Shown piece by piece: positions 34,475 to 42,544 of a stretch of DNA of 64,000 nt. A program made the position numbers and the translations under genes. Numbering within the stretch: position 1 is the stretch's first letter; the number at the start of each line of letters is the position of its first letter. The DNA lies in the NCBI RefSeq assembly GCF_003149515.1, contig NZ_CP029145.1, positions 1,178,001-1,242,000 on the forward strand, written 5' to 3'. A model generated the notes under the pieces. It saw only the letters and a program-made list of their open reading frames with translations. It was not told the origin of the DNA and searched no databases. This DNA is from Hymenobacter nivis (GTDB lineage: Bacteria; Bacteroidota; Bacteroidia; Cytophagales; Hymenobacteraceae).

Positions 34475-35812
34475 CTAGCGGGCCAGCGGGGCCAGCGTGG
34501 GCTCCTGGCTCATGTCGAGCGGCGGCGCATCGGGCATCGAGCCGTGCTTTTCCTGCCAGCCCTTGAGCATCACGTCGCGCATCATTTCGGGCGTTTGGCC
34601 GGGTTCCAGCGCGCCGGGCATCATTTTCATGTCCGGCATCAGCAGCAGCATGGCTTCCTGGAGCGAGCCACCCAGCTCGCCGGGTTCGAGGCCCGGCCGC
34701 ATCTTCATCTGGAACTGCGCCATCATCTTCTCGTGCATCTCCGGGGCCAGGTTGGGCATCATCAGGGGCATCATCTCCGTCATCATCTCCATCATGATGC
34801 GCGACATTTCTCCCTCCGGGCTTTTCATCCAGTCGTAGTACACACGCGGGTCCAGGTCGGGGTGAGGAATGGGAAACTTGCGCACGTACTGCTCGTCGCC
34901 CGGCTGGTAGCCCATGGCCTTGATGACGCGGTACAGCTCGTCGCGCTTCTGCGCCTCGGTCCACTTATCGTAGCTCAAAATGTCGTAGGCAATGCCGTGG
35001 AGCATGTGCAGGTTGTCGAAGATGTTGGCCGATTCGGGCGACATGCGCGAGTAGCGCGGCATCACCTCCCGGCTCAGCACCATGCGCTGGGGCCGGTCCT
35101 TGAAGACCTGGTCGAACATCACCCGGTTCATCTCCTTGATGGCCGCCTCCTGTCCGCCGGGGGCGTTGCCGGCAATCATCTGGCACTCGTAGGCCGCCGG
35201 GTGCCACCAGTGGGCCACGTAGGCTTCGTTGTTCGACTTGGGGTAGTAATTGCGGTAGTACGTGAAGTAGGGCTTCATCATCACCGCCGCCCGCCGCATG
35301 GTGATGTCGAGCGGGGCCACCGAGCGGGCCACGTCCGGGTTTTTGGCCAGGTAGTACTTTACGGCCCGGTCGGTGTATGCTTTCTTTTTGTCCCACGGCA
35401 CCCGCGTGCTGGCCATAATGTCGTAGGTCTGCTCATGGTGCATGTGCGTCCAGTCGATGACCCGGTAGAGCTTCCAGGCCACGCGGGCTACGTAGGGGCC
35501 GTAGAGCTCCATGGTGGGGCCGACCGCCGACCGCTTGTTCTTGACAAAGTCAAAAACCTGCTGGTCAAATTCCGTATCCATCCGTGCCCGGTCGCTGGGC
35601 GGGGTGAGCAGCGTCACATCGTGCTCTTTGCCGTGGTGAAAATGGAAGCCCGCCGAGTAGGCTTCCGACTCGCCGTGGCGGCGGAAGAACGCGGCGTTGT
35701 AGGGGCCCCGCAGGTAGCTGACTTCCTTGCGGGGTTCAGTCGTGGTGTGGCTGGCCGAGCACGCGGCCAGTAGCAGCAGCAGTCCCGCCCCGGCAGTAAG
35801 TTTTAGTAGCAT
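34475..35812 (-). CDS. Met/His-rich lipoprotein of unknown function, likely metal-binding
   Basis: 445 residues. Lipobox LLLLLAAC (Cys18). No family recognised. The middle has many His and Tyr clusters (HFHHGKEHD, DWTHMHHEQTYD, VAHWWHPAAYECQM). The C-terminal third is very Met-rich: MSRIMMEMMTEMMPLMMP then PEMHEKMMAQFQMKMRPG and LMPDMKMMPG. Met and His clusters of this kind bind Cu(I)/Cu(II) or Ag(I) in periplasmic proteins. With the HMA chaperone and multicopper oxidase nearby, a role in copper binding or delivery at a membrane surface is a fair inference, not shown. First gene of the minus-strand run 35812-32668. Confidence 0.7.
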   Translation of the reverse strand: MLLKLTAGAGLLLLLAACSASHTTTEPRKEVSYLRGPYNAAFFRRHGESEAYSAGFHFHHGKEHDVTLLTPPSDRARMDTEFDQQVFDFVKNKRSAVGPTMELYGPYVARVAWKLYRVIDWTHMHHEQTYDIMASTRVPWDKKKAYTDRAVKYYLAKNPDVARSVAPLDITMRRAAVMMKPYFTYYRNYYPKSNNEAYVAHWWHPAAYECQMIAGNAPGGQEAAIKEMNRVMFDQVFKDRPQRMVLSREVMPRYSRMSPESANIFDNLHMLHGIAYDILSYDKWTEAQKRDELYRVIKAMGYQPGDEQYVRKFPIPHPDLDPRVYYDWMKSPEGEMSRIMMEMMTEMMPLMMPNLAPEMHEKMMAQFQMKMRPGLEPGELGGSLQEAMLLLMPDMKMMPGALEPGQTPEMMRDVMLKGWQEKHGSMPDAPPLDMSQEPTLAPLAR

Positions 35813-35962
35813 GATGATGAAAGGATTAATCCTGGGCCTGTGAAGGCGATTGGTTGGAACGAGTCAGGCTTACGGCCGTGACGTGAGGTAGGTTAGTCAC
35901 GGTTTCCGCGGGTTGTTGCATAATTCCGGGTACCCTTCAGCTTACCTGTTGCCAGCTATAAA

Positions 35963-35998
35963 ACAAAAAACGCCCGGTATTACCGGGCGTTTTTTGTT
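35963..35998. terminator. Bidirectional hairpin terminator
   Basis: AACAAAAAACGCCCGGTA pairs perfectly with TACCGGGCGTTTTTTGTT: a GC stem flanked by A-run and T-run, good for both strands. It follows the HMA gene (stop at 36014, minus strand) and insulates it from the lipoprotein gene. Confidence 0.9.
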
Positions 35999-36013
35999 GC
36001 TGAAACGACGGGC

Positions 36014-36223
36014 TTAGGCCGCCTGAATCTTGAAACCGGCTTTTTCAACGGCCTGCACGACTTGCTCCGCCGTGAGCCTATCGGAGCTGACGGTGAGAAG
36101 CTTATCGGGATTAGCGGTATCTACCTGCCAGTTGCCGGCTCCGGCCTGCTGGTTGAGGGCGGGCGTAACAGACTTGATACAGCCGCCGCAGTTGATGTTG
36201 GTTTTGAATTGAAGCGTTTTCAT
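36014..36223 (-). CDS. HMA-domain heavy-metal chaperone (CopZ-like)
   Basis: 69 residues from the ATG at 36223 (MKTLQFKTNINCGGCIKSVT). The metal site is CGGC, here NINCGGCIKSV, in place of the common MxCxxC (Met replaced by Ile/Asn). The beta-alpha-beta-beta-alpha-beta ferredoxin-like fold is evident and it ends KAGFKIQAA, typical of the family. No signal peptide, so cytosolic, carrying Cu(I) or a similar soft metal. It is divergent from the multicopper oxidase. Confidence 0.9.
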   Translation of the reverse strand: MKTLQFKTNINCGGCIKSVTPALNQQAGAGNWQVDTANPDKLLTVSSDRLTAEQVVQAVEKAGFKIQAA

Positions 36224-36610
36224 GACGAATGGAGTTAGCGGGACCAACGACGGTCCGGGTAAATAGAACGTACCAAGCGGCAGCCAGGTGCTACCAAAGG
36301 AGTACAGAATTGCGCGCACAGCGCGCACCGGTAGCCTACGACTGGCCGTGCACCGCCCCCGGCCCGTTGCGGCGGCTGGTATTCCCGGCCGCATGGGCGA
36401 TAGCGCAAAACCTGTTGCGCGCTGCCAAATGGCGACTGTCCAGGTACAAGAGTTGCCATGGGGCTCGGATGCCCCTGATTGAGCGGGCGTGTTTAGGATT
36501 TTGAAAAGACGAAAAAGAACCTTGTGCTGAGTATTTAAGTAAACGCTAAGTAAATGCAATGCTGGCCCACCTACTGCCCGGCGGGCAGCGGCCGCATCCA
36601 CAACCCCGAC
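36224..36610. other. Divergent control region between HMA and multicopper oxidase genes
   Basis: About 390 bases. It should carry promoters for both genes, but I see no exact TAnnTTTG element and no convincing operator palindrome. An open frame here on the minus strand is only an upstream extension of the HMA frame. Confidence 0.35.
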
Positions 36611-38989
36611 ATGAGAATTAACCCCTTACTCTTTTTTCTACTGCTGCTGCTGCTCACGGTCCGGCCGGCCCGGGCCCAGACGGATACGACCGTGTATCGC
36701 CTGACTCTGCGGCAGGAGCCGGTAGTGAAGGCCGGTAAAACCGTGCCGGGCATGACCGTCAACGGCGGGATTCCCGGGCCTACTATTCGGTTCAAAGAGG
36801 GCGACTACGCCATCATTTACGTCAAGAATGAAATGAACGTGCCGACGTCGGTGCACTGGCACGGGATACTGGCACCCAATTTTTACGACGGCGTGCCCTA
36901 CCTCAATACGCCGCCCATCGGGCCGGGGCAGGTGCAGAAATATGCGTTTCCGATTAAGCAGTCCGGCACCTACTGGTACCACTCGCACACCCTGCTGCAG
37001 GAGCAGAGCGGCGTGTACGGCTCCATCGTCATTGCGCCCCGGCAGGAGCGCCTCACCTACGACAAGGAGCTGGTGCTCCTGCTCTCGGACTGGACGAACC
37101 AGAAGCCGGCCAACGTCCTGCGCTTCCTCAAGCGGGGCACCGAGTGGTACAATATCCGCAAGGGGACGGCCACGCCGCTCAACCGCGTGATTGCCCGCGG
37201 GGCCTTCGGGGCGCAGCTCAACTTCTGGAAGCAGCGCATGGAGAGCTTCGGCATGGCCGACATCTACTACGACGCCTTCCTGGTAAACGGCCAGCCGGTG
37301 CAACAGTATCCGGACTTCAAGCCGGGTGAGAAGGTACGCCTGCGCATCATTAACGGGGCGACGTCGACGCAGTTCTGGCTGACGTTCGGGGGCGAAGACC
37401 CGCTGCTGGTGGCGGCCGACGGGCAGGAAGTGGTGCCGGTGCCGCACAACAAAACCTTCATTGCCGTGGCCGAAACCTACGATTACCTGGTCACGATTCC
37501 GCCCACCGGCAAGCTCGAGTTTCGGGCGATGGCGCAGGACGGCTCGGGCACCACTTCGGCTTACCTGGGCACGGGCCCGGTGGTGGCCGCCCCGGTGCTG
37601 CCCCGGCCCGACAAAATCGCGCTCATGCAGCAGATGGCTAAAATGGACATGCGCATGGGCGCGCCCGCGCTCAGGTTTCGCCCTAACCACGTCGACCCTG
37701 AGCAGATAAAAGCCAACTGGGGAATGCAGATGGGTAAGTCGGGTAAAGATGGAAAAATGGGCGATATGCAGATGGGCGGCGATAAGCCAATGGCCGGCAC
37801 GGCGATGGATGGCATGAAGAAGATGGATGGCATGAAAATGCCCGCCGACACGGCCCACGCCGGGCCCGATAAGCCGATGAGCGGTATGAAAATGGGCGCC
37901 GATAAGCCAATGGCCGGAATGAAGATGGGCGGCATGGATATGTTCGCCGAGTACAACTACGATTACTTGCGGGCTACGCAGAAAACGGCCTACGCCGACA
38001 GCCTGCCCGTGCGTAATGTCCTGCTCAACCTCACCGGCAACATGCAGCGCTACATCTGGAGCATGAACGGCGTACCCCTGTCGGAGGCGGATGAAATTCC
38101 CATCCGGGTCAACCAGATTACCCGCATTACCTACAACAACCTGACGATGATGCACCACCCCATGCACCTGCACGGGCACTTTTTTCGGGTCATCAACGCC
38201 AACGGCGAATACTCGCCCCTGAAGCACACGGTGGACGTGCCGCCCATGAAGCAGGTCGTTATCGAGGTGCTGGGCAACGAGTCGGGCGACTGGTTTCTGC
38301 ACTGCCACGTCCTCTACCACCTGGTGAGCGGGATGGGCCGCATCGTGAGCTACGACACGCCCCGCGACCCGCGTCTGAAAAACTACCCGGTGAGTAAGTT
38401 GGTGCACGAAACCAACCGGTACTACACCTGGGGCCGCCTCGGCGTGGCCTCGCACATGAGCTCGCTGAACCTGGTGTCGTCCAACATCCGCAATCAGTTC
38501 AACCTGAGCGTAGAGAACGGCTGGAACCGCAACATGGAATCGGAGGTCACCTACGAGCGCTACCTCTACGACTACTTCCGCGTGTTTGGGGGCGTGAACG
38601 TGGAGAACTTCCGGCAGCGGCTGCCCGCCCCGCTCACCGAGCCGGGGGCCGGGGGCCGGATGGTCACCAAAACCGATGCCAAGGCCGTGGTCGGGGTCCG
38701 CTTCCTGACGCCCTACCTGTTCAGCCTCGATGCCCGCATCGATAATCAGTTGCGGCCCCGCCTGAGCCTGGGCCGGAGCATTATGGTGATGCCGCGGCTC
38801 CTCGTGTCCGGCTATTATGAATACCAGGCCGACTTTGGGTGGGTGAATACGCTGGACAACAACCGCCGCTTTGCCAAAGAAATCGTGTGGCGTACCGGGG
38901 CCGAATACCTGCTCTCGCGCAACTTCTCATTGATGGGCAGCTACGACAACCGCTTTGGCGGCGGCGGCGGTCTGAACCTACTTTTTTAA
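36611..38989 (+). CDS. CopA-type multicopper oxidase with Met-rich insert and a C-terminal CopB-like barrel
   Basis: 792 residues from the ATG at 36611 (signal peptide MRINPLLFFLLLLLLTVRPA). Cupredoxin copper motifs are complete: VHWHG (about 81-85), WYHSH (122-126), HHPMHLHGHF (about 515-524) and HCHVLYHLVSGM (about 561-572). Before the last domain lies a Met-rich stretch (about 375-450) with repeats like DKPMAGMKMGG. After the oxidase ends (about 595) come about 195 more residues of amphipathic strands (NQFNLSVENGWNRNMESEVTYERYLYDYF, LFSLDARIDNQLRPRLSLG, LLVSGYYEYQADFGW) ending in GLNLLF with a terminal Phe. This resembles the outer-membrane copper protein CopB, so CopA and CopB functions seem fused. 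Expected role: periplasmic Cu(I) oxidation and copper tolerance. Confidence 0.85.
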   Translation: MRINPLLFFLLLLLLTVRPARAQTDTTVYRLTLRQEPVVKAGKTVPGMTVNGGIPGPTIRFKEGDYAIIYVKNEMNVPTSVHWHGILAPNFYDGVPYLNTPPIGPGQVQKYAFPIKQSGTYWYHSHTLLQEQSGVYGSIVIAPRQERLTYDKELVLLLSDWTNQKPANVLRFLKRGTEWYNIRKGTATPLNRVIARGAFGAQLNFWKQRMESFGMADIYYDAFLVNGQPVQQYPDFKPGEKVRLRIINGATSTQFWLTFGGEDPLLVAADGQEVVPVPHNKTFIAVAETYDYLVTIPPTGKLEFRAMAQDGSGTTSAYLGTGPVVAAPVLPRPDKIALMQQMAKMDMRMGAPALRFRPNHVDPEQIKANWGMQMGKSGKDGKMGDMQMGGDKPMAGTAMDGMKKMDGMKMPADTAHAGPDKPMSGMKMGADKPMAGMKMGGMDMFAEYNYDYLRATQKTAYADSLPVRNVLLNLTGNMQRYIWSMNGVPLSEADEIPIRVNQITRITYNNLTMMHHPMHLHGHFFRVINANGEYSPLKHTVDVPPMKQVVIEVLGNESGDWFLHCHVLYHLVSGMGRIVSYDTPRDPRLKNYPVSKLVHETNRYYTWGRLGVASHMSSLNLVSSNIRNQFNLSVENGWNRNMESEVTYERYLYDYFRVFGGVNVENFRQRLPAPLTEPGAGGRMVTKTDAKAVVGVRFLTPYLFSLDARIDNQLRPRLSLGRSIMVMPRLLVSGYYEYQADFGWVNTLDNNRRFAKEIVWRTGAEYLLSRNFSLMGSYDNRFGGGGGLNLLF

Positions 38990-38995
38990 TCCCTT

Positions 38996-39136
38996 AGGAC
39001 TTGCGCAGTTGAAATTTCAACCATAATTCCAGCGTCTGAGAGCTGTTATTCTTGATTCTATTTTGCTTGTAGGAAAAGCCGAAAGTGACTTTAGGCGCTC
39101 TGGAGCCGCTTTGGAAATTTCAACTGCGTAAGTCCT
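38996..39136. repeat. MITE family C (141 bp) between multicopper oxidase and nuo-like operon
   Basis: AGGACTTGCGCAGTTGAAAT at 38996 onward and its near-exact reverse complement ending at 39136 form inverted ends of about 23 bases with one mismatch. There is no coding capacity. It fills most of the 202-base gap before nuoA, so it may affect read-through from the oxidase gene or supply a promoter. Confidence 0.75.
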
Positions 39137-39191
39137 GTGTTTGAGGGTATTGTAGTCCCATAATTATCCCCCACGAAATCACTCCGTCCCC

Positions 39192-39554
39192 ATGGTAAAC
39201 GACTCCCGCTACCTGTTGCTGCTGGGAATGCTGGCTTGCACCGGAGTCTTTGCCGGGCTGCTCTACCTGGTTAAATTCTCGCTGGGCCAGTCGGTAGCCG
39301 AGCCGGGTAAGGACGTGCCCGCCGAAAGCGGCCGGCTGGCCGTGGAGCCCGCCTGGGTGCGGTACCACGTTCACTACTACGGCTTTGCCCTGCTCTTTCT
39401 GTGCTTCGATATGGAAATGGCCTTCATGTATCCGTGGGCGGTCGTGTACAAGGAGTTGGGCATCACGGCCCTGCTGGACATGGGCGTTTTCCTGCTGATT
39501 TTATTCCTCGGCTTGGTGTATACCTGGAACCAGGGCGGACTGAAACGGCAATAG
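39192..39554 (+). CDS. nuoA: NuoA-like subunit of a complex I-like operon
   Basis: 120 residues, three membrane helices. The NuoA hallmark FDMEMAFMYPWAVVYKELG (about 72-90) is clear, with the conserved Asp73 and Glu75. In the loop before TM2 the usual ECG of NuoA/ND3 reads ESG (45-47), so the conserved Cys is Ser. In complex I this subunit helps seal the quinone cavity next to NuoH and NuoD. The gene is 1 base from the next. Homology is secure; working as a standard complex I part is doubtful given the rest of the operon. Confidence 0.9.
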   Translation: MVNDSRYLLLLGMLACTGVFAGLLYLVKFSLGQSVAEPGKDVPAESGRLAVEPAWVRYHVHYYGFALLFLCFDMEMAFMYPWAVVYKELGITALLDMGVFLLILFLGLVYTWNQGGLKRQ

Positions 39555-39555
39555 C

Positions 39556-41643
39556 ATGGTAGATAAGCTTCTATCTGGTGCCCGGCTGGGCCTGTTGAGT
39601 CCGCTGAAGAAGTGGCTGCTGGGCGCTGGCGCGTCGGTGCTACGGGTGCTGGTAGTGCCAGGGCCGGACGTGGCGCGTGCCCTGGGCCTGGACCTGGGCG
39701 CGGCCAGCCTGGAAACGGCCGCCACCCCCAACGCCGCCGACGTGCTGCTGGTACTGGGGCCGCTCCCCACCCAACTGGCCGAGCAAGCCGCCGTACTCTT
39801 CGCCCAGATGCCCCGGCCCCGCCTGTTGGTATTCGCTGGCCTGGAGGTCGCCCCGCCGCTACCCGCCCCCGACGTGGTGATTCCACTTAATCAGGCCGGG
39901 CTGCAGCAGCTCGGCCCGGCCGTCCGCCAGCAGTTAGCGGCGCACGGCTGGCGCCCCGACGCCCGGCCCTACGAGCCGGCGTTCATCCGGCAGGCCGAAG
40001 AGCAGAAGCCCCCGCCGGACGCCCACGCCCATCATCACAGCCCCCCTTCGCCGGCCGCGGAATCGAAGCCAACCGAACCGGCCCCGCCCGAACACGGGGC
40101 GCACGCGCACCATACCATGCACGGCCAGCCCCCCATGCCGGCCCCGGTGGTCGCGCAGGAGCCCCCGGCAGCGGGAGCCGGGCAGCACGCGCACCATGCT
40201 TCCGACCAGCCCAGCCCCACGCCCGCCCCACCGGCCGCCGACCAGTCTGACCCGACCGGGCACCACCACATGGCCGGCATGGATGTGAGCGGTGAGGGAA
40301 AAAGTAAAAAAGCAGAAGAGACGATGGCGGGCGATATGAATATGGCTGACCATCAGCCAAAGATGGATATGGGTGCGCACGACATGGGTGCGCCCGATAT
40401 GGACATGGCCGACATGAGCGGTAAGATGGCTACGAAGCAGGGCGACATGGACATGCCCGGTGGCGATATGGCCGGCATGGATATGCCCGGTGGAGATATG
40501 GCCGGCATGGATATGCCCGGTGGAGATATGGCCGGCATGGATATGCCCGGTGGAGATATGGCCGGCATGGATATGCCCGGTGGAGATATGGCCGGGATGG
40601 ATATGGGCTTTATGTCGATGGTAGCCATGACCAAGGACCTGCCCCGCAGCGCCGACGGGCTGCCGATGGAGGCGACGGAAGTTGCGTTCGGCCCCTTCTT
40701 TCCCGGCCTGCCCGGTGGCTTGCAGCTACACCTGCACCTGGACGGCGACACGGTGACGAAGGCCCAGCTGGTGCCCGGCTTGGCTGCTCCTGACTACCCG
40801 TTGTTACCCATGCCGGCGGCGCAGTTCGCCGAGTGGCTGGCGGGCCACGACCGGCTGGCCCCGGCGGCTTACCTCGTACTGGCGCACTGCGCCCTGCGCC
40901 AGGCCCTGGGGCAGCCGGCTCCGGCAGCGGCGCAACGCTGGCAGGTCAGCCAACTGGAACAGACCCGCCTCGCCAGTCACCTCAACTGGCTGGTGGGCTT
41001 CGGCCTGACGATTGGCAACCACTGGCTACAACAGTCTGCGGAGCGGCTGCACGGACGCATCGTGCGGGGAACGGCCGCGCCGGATGAGCTACCCGACTTT
41101 GTGCGGCGGGTTAAGCAGCTGCCGCTGCTGCGGCAGAGCCTGACGCCGGTCGGGACGCTGCCCGAACTGCTCCTGCACCACTGTCGGGGGCCGGTAGCCC
41201 GGGCCGCCGGCTTGGCCCACGATGCCCGCCTGACCGACCCCGCCTACCAGCCGCTGGGCTTTGCGTCGCTGGTAATCAACGAGAACAATGCCTGGGGCCG
41301 GCTGCTCGTCCGCCTCGACGAGCTGACGCAGAGCCAGCAGCTGCTCCGCGCGGTTCAAGCCGACCAGGCCGGCTCGGCCGCCGCCCCGCTACTAACCGAC
41401 CTGGCCGGTACCGGGCAAGGTAGCGCCACCGTGGAAACGCCCCGCGGCACGGCCACCCTGACCATTCAGGTGCAGGAGGGCAAAGTGGTCAGCGCGGTGC
41501 TGCACCGGCCCTCCGTGCCGCACGCGGCCCTGGTCCGGGCCGGGGTGCGGGAACTGGAGCTGGGCGACGCGTTAAAGACCATTGCCTCCCTGGACATCTC
41601 GCCCTGGGAGCTGACCCACGACCCGGCCGCCGATGGAAAATAA
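39556..41643 (+). CDS. Fusion of degenerate NuoB-like and NuoD-like domains through a His/Met-rich linker
   Basis: 695 residues. Residues 1-135 follow NuoB in outline (ADVLLVLGPLPTQLAEQAAVLF, QMPRPRLLVFAGLEVAPPLP), but there is no cysteine, so the four N2 [4Fe-4S] ligands are missing. Residues about 155-240 are His-rich (DAHAHHH, HGAHAHHTMHG, GQHAHHAS, TGHHHMAG). Residues 257-356 are Met/Asp-rich, with five tandem MPGGDMAGMD units at 300-349. From about 375 to 690 the sequence follows NuoD (GPFFPGLPGGLQLHLHLDGD, TRLASHLNWL, RGPVARAAGLAHDARL, AWGRLLVRLDELTQS, TPRGTATLTIQV). The NuoD loop that carries the quinone-binding His reads GLPGG, and the quinone Tyr after DRL is absent. No NuoC part is seen. 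The protein could still bridge to the membrane arm but cannot do the usual electron transfer. The linker suggests metal binding. Confidence 0.8.
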   Translation: MVDKLLSGARLGLLSPLKKWLLGAGASVLRVLVVPGPDVARALGLDLGAASLETAATPNAADVLLVLGPLPTQLAEQAAVLFAQMPRPRLLVFAGLEVAPPLPAPDVVIPLNQAGLQQLGPAVRQQLAAHGWRPDARPYEPAFIRQAEEQKPPPDAHAHHHSPPSPAAESKPTEPAPPEHGAHAHHTMHGQPPMPAPVVAQEPPAAGAGQHAHHASDQPSPTPAPPAADQSDPTGHHHMAGMDVSGEGKSKKAEETMAGDMNMADHQPKMDMGAHDMGAPDMDMADMSGKMATKQGDMDMPGGDMAGMDMPGGDMAGMDMPGGDMAGMDMPGGDMAGMDMPGGDMAGMDMGFMSMVAMTKDLPRSADGLPMEATEVAFGPFFPGLPGGLQLHLHLDGDTVTKAQLVPGLAAPDYPLLPMPAAQFAEWLAGHDRLAPAAYLVLAHCALRQALGQPAPAAAQRWQVSQLEQTRLASHLNWLVGFGLTIGNHWLQQSAERLHGRIVRGTAAPDELPDFVRRVKQLPLLRQSLTPVGTLPELLLHHCRGPVARAAGLAHDARLTDPAYQPLGFASLVINENNAWGRLLVRLDELTQSQQLLRAVQADQAGSAAAPLLTDLAGTGQGSATVETPRGTATLTIQVQEGKVVSAVLHRPSVPHAALVRAGVRELELGDALKTIASLDISPWELTHDPAADGK
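40453..40602 (+). repeat. Five tandem 30-bp repeats encoding MPGGDMAGMD
   Basis: Five units of ATGCCCGGTGG(A/C)GATATGG... in frame; units 2-4 appear identical and the others differ by one or two bases. The near identity at DNA level points to recent expansion by slippage and probable length variation between strains. Confidence 0.9.
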
Positions 41644-42544
41644 CAACACCCTTCCAACTACGTTGCTGGTCGGGCTGCTCTTCGCGGGCGGCGTGTACGC
41701 GCTGGCCGTGCTCGAATACTGGTCGGTGGCCGGGCGACTGGCCTGGGCCCGGCCGGTGCGACTGGCGCTGAAGCTGCTGGCGCGCGAGGAAATCAAGCCC
41801 CGCCAGCGGGATGCCGTATTCTACGAAACTGCGCCCGTGCTGCTGCTGGCCGCTGGCACGCTGGCGGCCGCGGTGCTGCCCTGGTCGGCCAGCACGCCGC
41901 TGCTGAGCCTGGCCACCGGGGCCCTGTTCGTCAACGCCGCGTTTGCCTACGCGATGGTGGCGCTGGTGCTGGGCGGCTGGTCGAGCAACGGCGCGTACGC
42001 CATGATAGGGGGCTGGCGCTTCCTGGGCCAGCTACTGGCCTACTCCATGCCGATGGTGATGGCCCTGACGGCCACCGTGATGCGGGCCGAGTCGATGGTG
42101 CCGGTGCAGATTGTGCTTTCCCAGCGCGGCTTATGGAACATCGTCTACCAGCCGGTTGGCTTCGGCCTGTTCTACCTGGCGGCGCTGGCGCTGGCCTTCC
42201 TACCCCCCTTCGACTTGCCCGTGGCGGCCGGCGAGCTGGCCGGCGGGGCCTGGGCCGACTTCACGGGGGCCCGGCGGCTGGTGCTCCGGCTCGGGCGCCT
42301 GAGCCTGGTGATGAGCTTGGCCGTTACCATCACCGTCTTTTACCTGGGCGGCTGGCAGGGCCCCGGGCTGCCGGGCGTGGTCTGGACGCTTCTGAAAACG
42401 CTGCTGGTCGCGGCCTCCTTTTTCGGGGTCGGCCACTACGTTTCCCGGGTTCGGTACGACCTGCTGCTGGAGTGGAGCTGGAAGTACGCCACGCCGGCCG
42501 CGCTTTTGAATATTCTGTGGGTTGGAATTCTACTACTGCTATGA
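41633..42544 (+). CDS. nuoH: NuoH-like subunit with eroded E-channel residues
   Basis: 303 residues, about eight membrane helices, starting 11 bases inside the previous gene. NuoH landmarks: AYAMIGGWRFLGQLLAYSMP, LPPFDLPVAAGELAGGAW..FTG, YLGGWQGPGLP and the C-terminal RYDLLLEWSWKYATPAALLN. Against my memory of E. coli NuoH, the conserved Glu after 'SY' is Ser138, and in the 'FD.PEAE.EL' motif two of three Glu are lost (Val197, Ala199) while Asp194 and Glu201 remain. The following IEYSG Glu is Asp209. In complex I these acids relay the coupling signal from the quinone site. Their loss fits a complex that no longer reduces quinone. Confidence 0.88.
   Translation: MENNNTLPTTLLVGLLFAGGVYALAVLEYWSVAGRLAWARPVRLALKLLAREEIKPRQRDAVFYETAPVLLLAAGTLAAAVLPWSASTPLLSLATGALFVNAAFAYAMVALVLGGWSSNGAYAMIGGWRFLGQLLAYSMPMVMALTATVMRAESMVPVQIVLSQRGLWNIVYQPVGFGLFYLAALALAFLPPFDLPVAAGELAGGAWADFTGARRLVLRLGRLSLVMSLAVTITVFYLGGWQGPGLPGVVWTLLKTLLVAASFFGVGHYVSRVRYDLLLEWSWKYATPAALLNILWVGILLLL

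Noticed and set aside
34544..35773. 409-codon His-rich plus-strand frame opposite the Met-rich lipoprotein
   Set aside because: ATG-rich (Met) codons read backwards give CAT (His), so the His-richness is a mirror effect. The lipoprotein frame has a proper signal and lipobox.
36638..38455. 605-codon open frame opposite the multicopper oxidase
   Set aside because: It is antisense to a gene with complete copper motifs. Its His-rich translation is an artefact of Met and Gly codons read backwards.
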